Positions 44,601-52,252 of a DNA stretch of 64,000 nt are shown in pieces. A program made the translations under genes and the position numbers. The notes under the pieces are model-generated. The model was given only the letters and a program-made list of their open reading frames with translations. It made no database searches and had not been told where the DNA came from. The stretch covers positions 417,101 to 481,100 of the forward strand of contig NZ_BOOP01000004.1 of assembly GCF_016863295.1 (NCBI RefSeq), read 5' to 3'. The stretch comes from Planotetraspora phitsanulokensis. Its GTDB lineage: Bacteria; Actinomycetota; Actinomycetes; Streptosporangiales; Streptosporangiaceae. The first letter of the stretch is position 1. Each line of letters opens with the position of its first letter.

Positions 44601-44863
44601 AGCGCGTCGGAGTTGAGCTGCGTCACGGCGTTCAGCCCGGGTCCGCGCTTGTTCAGCGCCTCGATCCGGTCGAGGTAGGCCTGGGTGAGCTCGACGGAGG
44701 TGAGCTGCCCCTTCGCCATCATGGCCTCGGCCTGGGCTCCGGTGAGTTTCTCGAGGTCGAGTACGGGGGGCCTGCGGGTCTTGGCTGCGGCGGTCGCCGG
44801 CGCGAGCGGGATGGCGAGGGACAGGGTGAGAAGAGCGGCCAGAGTGAAGCGGAGTTTGCGCAC
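41615..44863 (-). CDS. Secreted double-amidase protein; second domain lacks the catalytic lysine
   Basis: About 1082 residues from the GTG at 44863, 6 nt after AAGGAG; the preceding GTG (44866) is an alternative. A Sec signal peptide (LAALLTLSLAIPLAPATAAA) leads two consecutive amidase-signature domains, each ending in a related Cys-containing segment (NPSMYRC and NPSMWRC). Domain 1 (about 40-550) has the catalytic Lys (VLLKDLVDV, Lys116), GSSSGTGAA and ETSGSI (Ser219). In domain 2 (about 565-1080) the lysine is Asp651 (VLLDDGFDV), and the nucleophile segment is altered (METSTDSAQ, with a 3-residue insertion). Domain 2 is therefore probably non-catalytic. The TetR operator upstream likely controls the gene. 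Confidence 0.88.
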   Translation of the reverse strand: MRKLRFTLAALLTLSLAIPLAPATAAAKTRRPPVLDLEKLTGAQAEAMMAKGQLTSVELTQAYLDRIEALNKRGPGLNAVTQLNSDALKEAALADRQRAKGRVLGPAHGLPVLLKDLVDVTGMYTSAGNYSLRDSYPATDAGITKKLRERGVVILGKVGLSEFANSFGSQPSGFSNLTGQVLNGIDADQNPSGSSSGTGAAMAAAMATLGIGTETSGSIISPSSTQSLVGLRPTVGLVPGYGIAPISASQDTAGPMVRSVSDAAMTLASIAGPDPDGDAEYRAIFGPDYLSTGVIPALPAKLPDYMKALDLGFVRGKKIGYNGTLADGSPLKIAYDALTAAGAVMVPRPTTSVGTLPSLPSGYEQHKTIDEYYKRLGPQAPIKSLADEVADNQANAQQALKFGNNNHVNALNADIASGGANEIAYRANLPVRKAAWHKAIDDMMTYPNSDPAQPADPVIAILGSVPNAPQAGYPSMTIPMGYSNTTRRALNVQIHGGAYDEYDLIGTGYVIEQATKLRQTAGSVNPSMYRCAKTVPAEPFAGRGHCNPDYDTIMRMLGHAPRPLPFSLETESARSLSTRLAAGSLTSEELVKAYLYRIALTNAEGPATQAVRAVNPDALKEARALDRERDKDKKDKKKHGPLFGLPVLLDDGFDVDSLATTGGSIALQDHQPGRDSTVVAKLKAAGAIILGKTNISELNGVFDANMPKGYSSLAGQVLLPSDTDKTPAGSSGGSAAATASGLAAFTVGMETSTDSAQLLAPADAAGVVGLKTTVGLVSRTGVLPVARSQDAPGPITRTVYDAASALTAIAGPDRADPATSGAPVKDYTAGLSATALQGKKIAVVASTAAPYPATVTALQALGAVTTQVTIGTPSPDPASVVPSEFKRDLNDYLSGSRRGHGARSLQGIIDYNDANSVEGLKYQQGRLLAAQAVDLSDPATGAAYKADLETGKASTRALIDGILTNGTPGDTSDDFDAVMVPTGHALVGYADRAGYPALTLPAGYGATASSAGHNPIGVTLVGTAFSEATLLADGYALEQATNVRLAPSFTNPSMWRCVPGSTFFTGELCNPGDRLLESRPRH

Positions 44864-45028
44864 CACATGCTCCTTGAGGGGTGATGCTCGCGACCGTATA
44901 GATGATCAGTTACGGCCGGATTTCCGGCATGTTCCCGTCCGGCTAGCGAGGATCATGTGTCCGAATCCTGATACCTGCCCGCATGAATCACCCCGTGGAG
45001 GCCCGGTGGGAGGCGGCTCGACGTCTAC

Positions 45029-45075
45029 GACTGACGGATTAGACAAACTCCTGCTCGTTGTCTAATCTGTCAGTC
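45029..45075. promoter_or_regulatory. Near-perfect 47-bp inverted repeat: TetR operator with divergent promoters
   Basis: GACTGACGGATTAGACAA (45029-45046) and its inverse at 45058-45075 differ at one base; 11 bp separate them. Each arm contains TCTAAT, a fair -10, and TTAGAC, a fair -35, giving symmetric promoters in both directions. The right arm ends directly at the GTG of the TetR gene, so its message is nearly leaderless. The left promoter would serve the amidase with a leader of about 165 nt. Confidence 0.75.
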
Positions 45076-45657
45076 GTGAGCAGTTCGGAGATCGAGCAGG
45101 ACGACCCCAAGCGCGGCGCCGTCCTCACGGCCGCCCTCGGCCTGTTCAGCAGGTACGGGTTCCAGAAGACGTCGATGGAGGAGGTCGCCAAGGCGGCGGG
45201 CATCTCCCGGCCGGGACTGTACCTCCTGTTCCCGAACAAGGAGCAGCTGTACCGCGCCACGATGCAGGGCGTCATGGAACGAGCGCAGCAGGCCATGGAG
45301 GCCTGTTTCGCCGACGAGACGCTGAGCTTCGAGGATCGGATCGTCGCGGCGCTGGACGCGCTGATGGGCCAGTACGTCGAGACCCAGGTGGCCAGGGACC
45401 TCAGCGAACTGCTGGAGAACAGCGGGCCGCAGCTGGGCTCGATGTTCCACGACTACCAGGAGAAGGCCAGGGCGACCATCAGCGCACAGGTCGCGTCGCT
45501 CGCCCCGCCCGGCGTGCTCACCGCCGAGCTGGGCGCGGACGACGTCATGGACGTCCTCTTCTCCGCCGCTCTGACCTGGAAGCAGACCTCGGCCGACCGC
45601 GCCGAGTTCCGCGACCGGGTCAGACGCGCCGTCCAGCTGATCAGCCGCGCTGGTTGA
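45076..45657 (+). CDS. TetR/AcrR-family regulator
   Basis: 193 residues from the GTG at 45076, immediately after the operator; a TTG 18 bp upstream would put the start inside the operator and is rejected. The HTH reads FQKTSMEEVAKAAGISRPGLYLLFPNKEQLYRA. The ligand domain is of the common 130-residue kind. It probably represses itself and the divergent secreted amidase gene through the 47-bp site. The downstream SDR gene, 262 bp away, could also belong to its regulon. Confidence 0.9.
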   Translation: MSSSEIEQDDPKRGAVLTAALGLFSRYGFQKTSMEEVAKAAGISRPGLYLLFPNKEQLYRATMQGVMERAQQAMEACFADETLSFEDRIVAALDALMGQYVETQVARDLSELLENSGPQLGSMFHDYQEKARATISAQVASLAPPGVLTAELGADDVMDVLFSAALTWKQTSADRAEFRDRVRRAVQLISRAG

Positions 45658-45700
45658 TCAGCCGCGCCGGCTGACCTCGCCATCACACGCCCGCACCCCC

Positions 45701-45810
45701 ACGCGGGCCGACCATACCTTCACTCCCCTGCGCCTTCGCGCGGGCCGACCACACCCTCGCACCCCCGCCACTCCCCCACGCCTTCGCGTAGGGCGAGCAC
45801 GCTGGCACGC
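45701..45810. repeat. Degenerate repeats in the TetR-SDR gap
   Basis: CGCGGGCCGACCA occurs at 45702-45714 and 45739-45751, followed by similar CACxCCC-rich and CCTTCGCG segments, and a third weaker copy near 45785. No gene is seen in 45658-45919. Confidence 0.5.
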
Positions 45811-45919
45811 CCTCAGCGCCCGCCCGGCCGCGCGCTCGAACTCGCGCGCCCCGGCGCCGCCTGCCCCCGCACGCCTTTCGCAGCACCTTCACCCACACAT
45901 CGACCGATGGAGTACAGCC

Positions 45920-46879
45920 ATGCCCACAATCACCACTCCGTTCGACGCGAAGTCGACCGCCGACGAGGTGATCGCCGGGGTCGACCTGTCCGGCAAGCGC
46001 GCCGTCGTCACCGGCGGGACGTCCGGGATCGGCCTGGAGACCGCCCGCGCACTGGCCGCCGCCGGCGCGCAGGTGACGCTGACCACCCGCGACACCGAAG
46101 CCGGCGAGCGCGCAGCCGCTGACATCCGCGCCACGACGGGCCGCGACGACGTCCACGTCGCCGCCCTCAATCTGCTGGAACGTTCCACCATCGACGCGTT
46201 CGTCGCCGGCTGGAGCGGCCCCCTGCACATCCTGGTCAACAACGCCGGCGTGATGGCCCTGCCCGAGCGGACCACGACCAGGGAAGGCTGGGAGACGCAG
46301 TTCGCCACCAATCACCTCGGCCACGCCGCTCTGACGCTCGGCCTGCACCGGGCGCTCGCCGCCGCTCGGGGCGCCCGGGTCGTCACCGTCAGCTCCTCCG
46401 CCCATCTGATGTCCCCCGTCGTCTTCGACGACATCCACTTCATCTCCCGGCCCTACGAAGCCTGGTCGGCCTACGGCCAGTCGAAGACGGCGACCATCCT
46501 GTTCACCGTCGCCATGGCGGAGAAGTGGGCCGCAGACGGCATCACCGCCAACGCGCTCCACCCCGGCGGCATCATGACCAACCTCCAGCGCCACCTGGAC
46601 GACGCCCAGTTGCGCTACGTGGGCGCGATGGACGAGCAGGGCCTCCGCCTCGAGCTGCCTCCGGGCTGGAAGACCCCGCAGCAGGGCGCGGCCACCTCCG
46701 TCCTGCTGGCCGCCTCGCCGCTCGTCCAGGGAGTGACCGGACGCTACTTCGAGGACTGCAACGAGGCCGTCGTCGTCACCGGTCCGGGTGACGGCCTGCG
46801 CGGAGTCGCACCGTACGCACTCGACGCGGACGACGCCGGCCGCCTCTGGGACGAGACGGTCCGGCTCCTCCAGCGCTGA
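45920..46879 (+). CDS. Short-chain dehydrogenase (retinol-dehydrogenase/WWOX-like)
   Basis: 319 residues. The cofactor motif is VVTGGTSGIGLETARAL, followed by NNAGVMALPE, the catalytic Ser in VTVSSSAH, and YGQSKTA with Tyr and Lys. The Arg after the second strand (TTRDTEAGE) suggests NADP(H). The extended C-terminal region beyond the core (QQGAATSVLLAASP, ALDADDAGRLWDETVRLL) is typical of the subgroup acting on bulky aldehydes or ketones. It may be controlled by the preceding TetR gene, but lies 262 bp downstream and has only a weak ribosome site. Confidence 0.88.
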   Translation: MPTITTPFDAKSTADEVIAGVDLSGKRAVVTGGTSGIGLETARALAAAGAQVTLTTRDTEAGERAAADIRATTGRDDVHVAALNLLERSTIDAFVAGWSGPLHILVNNAGVMALPERTTTREGWETQFATNHLGHAALTLGLHRALAAARGARVVTVSSSAHLMSPVVFDDIHFISRPYEAWSAYGQSKTATILFTVAMAEKWAADGITANALHPGGIMTNLQRHLDDAQLRYVGAMDEQGLRLELPPGWKTPQQGAATSVLLAASPLVQGVTGRYFEDCNEAVVVTGPGDGLRGVAPYALDADDAGRLWDETVRLLQR

Positions 46880-46892
46880 CCACGCCGACGTT

Positions 46893-48005
46893 TCATGGGC
46901 CGGGAAAGGGCGCGTCCCGGCCCTCGGTCACCGCACGCATGTTGCGGTCGAGGTCGGCCATCTCCAGGTCGACCGCGTAGACCACGAAGTCCTCCGTGAT
47001 CGGCAGGATGGCGCTCCAGTCCACGGCGCCGAGGGAACGCGCGACCTCGCAGAGGAGCTCCCCGCCCCTGTCGGAACGGGACAGAGTGAGCTCCTGGGCC
47101 AGAAGGCGGGCGGTGCCGGCGACCGCGCGGACGTCCACCGGCGTCTCGTGGGCCATGTCCGCGGGCGACCACACATCCTCCGGGTCCGAGTCCCCGGCGA
47201 GCCGGACCCGGTCACGCTCGAGACCGACGTTCACCAGCACGTCCGCCGGGTCAAGCGGATCCTCGTACACGAGGGCCACGCAGTACGCGGGCTCGTCGAC
47301 CGCCAGAGCGCGGACGGAGCGGGGGATCTGCGTCAGCAGTTCCTCCCGGACCGTCCGCCAGGCGGACTCGACCGTGAACCCGGCCGGCGGGCGTTCGTAC
47401 TTCACCTGTGCGGGCCCGCCGGGCGCGGAGATCTCCAGCCGGGACAGGCCTTCTCCGTCGTAGGCGGCGCCGATCACCGTCCACGGCTCCGGCCGGAGCG
47501 GCGCGCCGCGCCGCCGGGCCGCGTGGTGGACGGCGACGCGGGTCACCCGATCGCCGTCGTAGTCGTACGTCTCGTATCCGCCGCCCGCGACCGCCGCGAT
47601 CAGCGCCTGGCCGATCCTGCCCGCCTCGAATCGGTATTCGTGCAGATAGATCGGCTTACCGTCGGCGACATGGAAACGTGCCTCCTCGACGATGCCGGTC
47701 AGGTGCGTACGGAAGGTCTCGTAGTACAACGTGCCGTCGAGGAAGCCGCTGTACTCGAGCAGGACCACCAGGCGGTCGTCGGCGTCGAACCCGATCTGAA
47801 CGTGGTCCCGGCTCACGGGCGGGCGCTCGGCGAGACGACGTCCCGGCCTCCACAGGCTCCGCTCGTAGTACAGCGGGCGGAGGTCGAACGCGTCGTCGTC
47901 GTACCACTCCCACCGGACCGCCTCGGCGTACGCGGCCGCCCGCCGCTGCCCGTACTCCTCGGCGAGGCGTGCGAACCGTTCGTCGAGGCCGGAGAGATCG
48001 ATCAC
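46893..48005 (-). CDS. Protein of unknown function
   Basis: 370 residues from the GTG at 48005 (MIDLSGLDERFARLAEEYG); the frame extends further upstream without support. TACCAT ends 9 nt before the start, so the message may have no or a very short leader. I recognise no domain. The protein is acidic and Tyr/Trp-rich in the first half (WEWYDDDAFDLRPLYYERSLW), with YLHEYRFEAGRIG and YDYDGDRVTRVAVH suggesting a beta-rich immunity- or SMI1-like fold, but this is only an impression. It is convergent with the SDR and divergent from the NCS1 permease gene. No signal peptide or membrane helix is present. Confidence 0.7.
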   Translation of the reverse strand: MIDLSGLDERFARLAEEYGQRRAAAYAEAVRWEWYDDDAFDLRPLYYERSLWRPGRRLAERPPVSRDHVQIGFDADDRLVVLLEYSGFLDGTLYYETFRTHLTGIVEEARFHVADGKPIYLHEYRFEAGRIGQALIAAVAGGGYETYDYDGDRVTRVAVHHAARRRGAPLRPEPWTVIGAAYDGEGLSRLEISAPGGPAQVKYERPPAGFTVESAWRTVREELLTQIPRSVRALAVDEPAYCVALVYEDPLDPADVLVNVGLERDRVRLAGDSDPEDVWSPADMAHETPVDVRAVAGTARLLAQELTLSRSDRGGELLCEVARSLGAVDWSAILPITEDFVVYAVDLEMADLDRNMRAVTEGRDAPFPGP

Positions 48006-48125
48006 GTGCCCGATGGTACGGCGGAGCCTGCACAGGACTGCGCGCAACGAACCCGACATTTCGTGCTGTAGAAATGAAGGTCGACGAACCGAGGTTCGGC
48101 GCGGCTCCACGACCCCCCGGCCTTC

Positions 48126-48140
48126 TGTGCACAGTGCACA
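48126..48140. promoter_or_regulatory. Perfect palindrome upstream of the NCS1-HyuA-DUF917 operon
   Basis: TGTGCAC-A-GTGCACA is perfectly symmetric, 117 bp before the permease ATG. A weaker CTGAGC/GCTCAG inverted repeat lies at 48182-48203. The operon's own PucR protein is a candidate binder of either site, although neither matches a PucR box known to me. Confidence 0.45.
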
Positions 48141-48256
48141 TGCACCGGCTGCGGGTTGTGCCGATCGCACCGTGACGAGGGCTGAGCCTGTTCCTACGCT
48201 CAGGGCACCACCCGCCCTGGCCTGGCGAAAGCGCTTCGCCCCCCTCGGAGGCAATC

Positions 48257-49603
48257 ATGGCTTCTTCACTCGGCACCGACGACTACGCGATATCCCGCGT
48301 GCCCGCCCGTGCCCGGTACTCCTGGGTATCGGTCGCGGTCCAGCGGTTCGGCCAGATATCCGCCCTCAGCCAGTTCCTCCTCGGCGCGACCCTCGGTTTC
48401 GGGATGAGCTTCTGGAACGCGTTCTGGGCGATCACCCTCGGCGCGGTGATCCTCGAACTGGTGGCCATCGCGCTCGGCGTCATCGGCATGCGGGAGGGGC
48501 TGACGACCTCCATGCTCGCCCGGTGGTGCGGCTTCGGCCAGGCCGGATCCGCGCTGATCGGCCTGGCCATCGGGATCAGCCTGGTCGGCTGGTTCGGCAT
48601 CCAGTCCGGGGTCTCGGCCGAAGGCCTGCACGAACTGCTTCCGGGACTGCCCGCGTGGGCGTGGTCCCTGCTGTTCGGGCTCGCGGTGACGGCCATCGTC
48701 GTCAAGGGCTTCCACTCGATGGCGTGGACCGCCTACCTCACCGTTCCCGCGTTCGTCCTGCTGGTCGCCTGGTCGGTGGGGAGCGAACTGTCCCAACGCT
48801 CGCTGTCCGAACTCGCGTCGGCCGCCCCCGCCGGTCCGTCGTTGTCCCTGCTGCAGGGGACCACGCTGGTCGCCGGCGGGTTCATCGTGGGCGCGGTGAT
48901 CACCCCGGACATGACCCGGTTCAACCGGTCGGTCGGGGACGTGGTCAAGCAGACCCTGCTGGGGATCACCCTCGGCGAGTACGTGATCGGGCTGATCGGC
49001 GTGCTGCTGGCACACGCGATCAAGTCGGCGGACATCATCACGATCGTCACGTCCACCGTGGGCTGGGTCGGGGTCCTGGTCATCGTCGTCGGAACACTGA
49101 AGATCAACGACTGGAACCTGTACTCCTCCGGGCTCGGCCTGGTCAACTTCGTCGGCACGGTCTTCGGCCGGCAGGTCAACCGCGCCGCGGTGACCCTGCT
49201 CATCGGCGTGGTCGGCAGCGTGCTGGCCGCGGCGGGCATCCTCAACAGCTTCACCGACTTCCTGACGGTCCTCGGCGTGGCCTTTCCCCCGATCGCCGGC
49301 ATCATGATCGCCGAATACTTCGTGGTGCGCACCTGGCGCCGTGACCTGGACGTCGCGAAGGCCGCGGACGGCGTGCCGCCCCAGGCGCCCCGCTGGGTGC
49401 CGGCGACCCTCGTGATCTGGCTCGTCGCGAGCCTGGTCGGGAAGTTCGTGACCTGGGGCCTGCCCAGCATCAACTCACTGATCGTCGCGTTCGTGCTGTA
49501 CGCCGTGGTGGGCCGGCTCGGCCTGATCCGGGGATACGGCGTCGCGCACACCGAGACGGCGGACGACCGGCAGGCCGCCGCGTCCGCGCCCTCGGCCGCC
49601 TGA
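48257..49603 (+). CDS. NCS1-family permease (cytosine/purine/hydantoin transporter type)
   Basis: 448 residues, ATG 6 nt after GGAGG. About twelve membrane helices are visible. NCS1 features include SQFLLGATLGFGMSFWNAFWAI in the first helices, GFIVGAVITPDMTRFNRSVGDVV in the middle, and FLTVLGVAFPPIAGIMIAEYFVVRTW near the end. Relatives (CodB, Mhp1, PucI) import nucleobases, allantoin or hydantoins with sodium or protons. It is the first gene of a six-gene operon with a HyuA-like protein, three DUF917 proteins and a PucR regulator, so it probably brings in the compound they process. Confidence 0.92.
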   Translation: MASSLGTDDYAISRVPARARYSWVSVAVQRFGQISALSQFLLGATLGFGMSFWNAFWAITLGAVILELVAIALGVIGMREGLTTSMLARWCGFGQAGSALIGLAIGISLVGWFGIQSGVSAEGLHELLPGLPAWAWSLLFGLAVTAIVVKGFHSMAWTAYLTVPAFVLLVAWSVGSELSQRSLSELASAAPAGPSLSLLQGTTLVAGGFIVGAVITPDMTRFNRSVGDVVKQTLLGITLGEYVIGLIGVLLAHAIKSADIITIVTSTVGWVGVLVIVVGTLKINDWNLYSSGLGLVNFVGTVFGRQVNRAAVTLLIGVVGSVLAAAGILNSFTDFLTVLGVAFPPIAGIMIAEYFVVRTWRRDLDVAKAADGVPPQAPRWVPATLVIWLVASLVGKFVTWGLPSINSLIVAFVLYAVVGRLGLIRGYGVAHTETADDRQAAASAPSAA

Positions 49604-49614
49604 AAGGACCTGCA

Positions 49615-51171
49615 ATGCGGATCGGAATCGACGTCGGCGGCACCAACACCGACGCCGTGCTCATGGACGGCCAAAGCGTCCTCGCCGCGGTCAAGACCGC
49701 GACCACGCGTGATGTGACCAGCGGGATCAACACCGCGCTCGCCGAGCTGAAGCGGCAGCGGGCCTTCGACCCGCTCACGGTGAACGCGGTGATGATCGGC
49801 ACGACGCACTTCATCAACGCGCTGGTCGAGGCCGACCGCCTGGCCCCGACCGCCGCGCTGCGGCTGGGGCTGCCCGCCACGGCGTCGCTGCCGCCCATGG
49901 TCGACTGGCCCGAGCGGCTGGTCGACGCGATCGCGGGCCGGCCGTACCTGTGCCACGGCGGGCACGAGTTCGACGGGCGCCACATCTCCGAGCTGCGCGA
50001 GGACGAGATCCTGCGGGTGGCGGAGGAACTGGACCGGCACGGGATCCGCAGCGTGGCCATCTCGAGCGTGTTCTCCCCGGTCAACGCCGAGTTCGAGCAG
50101 CGCGCCGCGGACATCCTCACCGGGCAGCTGCCCGCGATCGCCGTCTCGCTGTCGTCGGAGATCGGCCGGATGGGGCTGCTCGAGCGTGAGAACGCCACCA
50201 TCATCAACGCCTCGCTGCGCGAGCTCGCCGGCCAGATCGTGGACGGCCTCGCCCAGTCCCTCGAGGGCGCGGGCATCAGCGCCCCGCTCTACCTCAGCCA
50301 GAACGACGGCACCTTGATGGACGTCGACTTCGCCCGCCGCTACCCGGTCGCCACGTTCGCCTCCGGCCCGACCAACTCGATGCGCGGCGCCGCCTTCCTG
50401 TCGGGCGTGGAGTCGTGCGCGGTGGTCGACGTCGGCGGCACCACGAGCGACATCGGCGTGCTGCAGCACGGCTTCCCGCGCGAGGCCACCACCGAGGTGA
50501 GCGTCGCCGGGATCCGCACCAACTTCCGGATGCCCGACGTGCTCAGCCTCGGCATCGGCGGAGGCAGCCGGATCCGCCACGAGGGGGCGGTGACGGTCGG
50601 GCCCGACTCGGTCGGCTACCGCCTCTCCGAGGAGGCCCTGGTGTTCGGCGGGGCCACGCTCACCGCGACCGACGTCGCGGTCGCCGCGGGCCGGGCCGCG
50701 ATCGGCGACCCCAGCCTCGTGAAGGAGCTGGACCGGTCACTGGTGCAGGCGGCGCTGCACCGGATCGCCCGCGACATCGGCGACGCCATCGAGCGCATCC
50801 GCACCTCCCCCGAGCCGCTTCCCGTGGTCGCGGTCGGCGGCGGGTCGATCCTGCTCCCGGACGAGATCGGCGACTCCGGGCCGGTGCACCGGCCCGAGCA
50901 CTTCGCCGTCGCCAACGCCATCGGCGCCGCCATCGCCCAGATCGGCGGAGAGGTCGACCGGATCTTCCCGGTGGAGCCCGGCCAACGGCAGTCGGTGCTG
51001 GACGACGCCAAGCAGGAGGCGGTCGACAAGGCGGTCGCCTCCGGGGCCAAGCCGGGCAGCGTCCGGGTCGTCGAGGTCGACGAGGTGCCCCTGGCGTACC
51101 TGCCGGGGAACGCCACCCGGATCCGCGTCAAGGCGGTCGGCGACCTGCAGCTGGAGGCGGATCGTGGCTGA
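49615..51171 (+). CDS. HyuA-like hydantoinase/oxoprolinase family ATPase
   Basis: 518 residues, 11 bp after the permease. The N-terminal Hydant_A_N domain starts with the phosphate-binding loop IGIDVGGTNTDAVLMDG, followed by MIGTTHFINALVE. The Hydantoinase_A core has ENATIINASLRELAG, FASGPTNSMRGAAFL, CAVVDVGGTTSDIGVL and VVAVGGGSILLPD. The family uses ATP to activate cyclic amides such as hydantoin or 5-oxoproline for ring opening; it normally needs a HyuB-type partner, which is absent here. DUF917 proteins replace it in this operon. It overlaps the next gene by 8 nt. Confidence 0.92.
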   Translation: MRIGIDVGGTNTDAVLMDGQSVLAAVKTATTRDVTSGINTALAELKRQRAFDPLTVNAVMIGTTHFINALVEADRLAPTAALRLGLPATASLPPMVDWPERLVDAIAGRPYLCHGGHEFDGRHISELREDEILRVAEELDRHGIRSVAISSVFSPVNAEFEQRAADILTGQLPAIAVSLSSEIGRMGLLERENATIINASLRELAGQIVDGLAQSLEGAGISAPLYLSQNDGTLMDVDFARRYPVATFASGPTNSMRGAAFLSGVESCAVVDVGGTTSDIGVLQHGFPREATTEVSVAGIRTNFRMPDVLSLGIGGGSRIRHEGAVTVGPDSVGYRLSEEALVFGGATLTATDVAVAAGRAAIGDPSLVKELDRSLVQAALHRIARDIGDAIERIRTSPEPLPVVAVGGGSILLPDEIGDSGPVHRPEHFAVANAIGAAIAQIGGEVDRIFPVEPGQRQSVLDDAKQEAVDKAVASGAKPGSVRVVEVDEVPLAYLPGNATRIRVKAVGDLQLEADRG

Positions 51172-52252
51172 GCGGCTCATCACGGGACCGGACCTGGACG
51201 ACCTCGCGGTCGGCGCGGCCATCCTCGGCACCGGCGGCGGCGGGGACCCCCACATCGGCCGGCTGCTCGCGCACGCGGCCGTCCGCGCCGACGGCCCGGC
51301 CCGGCTCGTCCCGCTGGAGAACGTCCCGGACGACGCCGTCGCCGTGGTGGTCGCCATGATGGGCGCTCCCACGGTGATGCTGGAGAAGGTTCCCTCCACC
51401 GAGCAGGCGGCGCTCGCCGTACAGACCCTCACCTCCTACCTCGGCAAGTCCCCCACGCACCTGGTGTGCGCGGAGGCCGGCGGCGTCAACGCCCTCGTGC
51501 CGGTCGTCGCCGCCGCCCAGCTGGGGCTCCCCCTGATCGACGCCGACGGGATGGGCCGGGCGTTCCCCGAGCTGCAGATGGTGATGCCCACGTTGTACGG
51601 CATCGGCGCCACCCCGATGTCGATCGCCGATGAGAAGGGCAACCGCGGCATCTTCGACACGGTGGACAACCACTGGGCGGAGCGCCTCGCCCGGTCCGCC
51701 ACGATCGACATGGGCTGCTCCGCGATGATCAGCCTGTTCCCGATGACCGGTGCGCAGGCCCGCGAGGCGCTCGTCCCCGGAACCCTGTCCCTCTGCGGCG
51801 AACTGGGCCGGTTGGTGCGTGAGGCCCGGGCCGCGCACTGCGACCCGGTCGCGGCCGTCGTCGAGCGCCTGGGCGGAGCCGAGCTGTTCACCGGCAAGGT
51901 CGTGGACGTCAGCCGGCGCACCGAGGGCGGATTCGCCCGCGGTGAGGCGACGCTGGAAGGGCTGAACGACAGGGCGGGTGAGCGGTTCCTGCTGCGGTTC
52001 CAGAACGAGCACCTCGTCGCCGTCCGCGACGGCGCCGTGGTGGCCACCGTCCCCGACCTGATCTGCGTGCTCGACGCCGAGGCCGGCACCGCCATCACGA
52101 CCGAGACGCTCCGGTACGGCCAGCGGGTGCGGGTCATCGCGGCGCCGTGCGATCCCCGCTGGCACTCCCCCGAAGGGCTGGAGCTCGTCGGGCCCCGGTA
52201 CTTCGGCTACGACCACGACACCGTCCGCGTCGGCTCTGGAGCACTCACGTGA
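51164..52252 (+). CDS. DUF917 family protein, first copy
   Basis: 362 residues from a GTG inside the hyuA-like end. The family signature is complete: AAILGTGGGGDPHIGRLL at the start, MGAPTVMLEKVP, EAGGVNALVPVV, DADGMGRAFPELQM and VPDLICVLDAEAGTAI. DUF917 proteins are common neighbours of HyuA and are called hydantoinase-like, but their reaction is unproven. The Gly-rich loop GTGGGGDP suggests phosphate or nucleotide binding. It overlaps the second copy by GTGA. Confidence 0.9.
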   Translation: MAERLITGPDLDDLAVGAAILGTGGGGDPHIGRLLAHAAVRADGPARLVPLENVPDDAVAVVVAMMGAPTVMLEKVPSTEQAALAVQTLTSYLGKSPTHLVCAEAGGVNALVPVVAAAQLGLPLIDADGMGRAFPELQMVMPTLYGIGATPMSIADEKGNRGIFDTVDNHWAERLARSATIDMGCSAMISLFPMTGAQAREALVPGTLSLCGELGRLVREARAAHCDPVAAVVERLGGAELFTGKVVDVSRRTEGGFARGEATLEGLNDRAGERFLLRFQNEHLVAVRDGAVVATVPDLICVLDAEAGTAITTETLRYGQRVRVIAAPCDPRWHSPEGLELVGPRYFGYDHDTVRVGSGALT

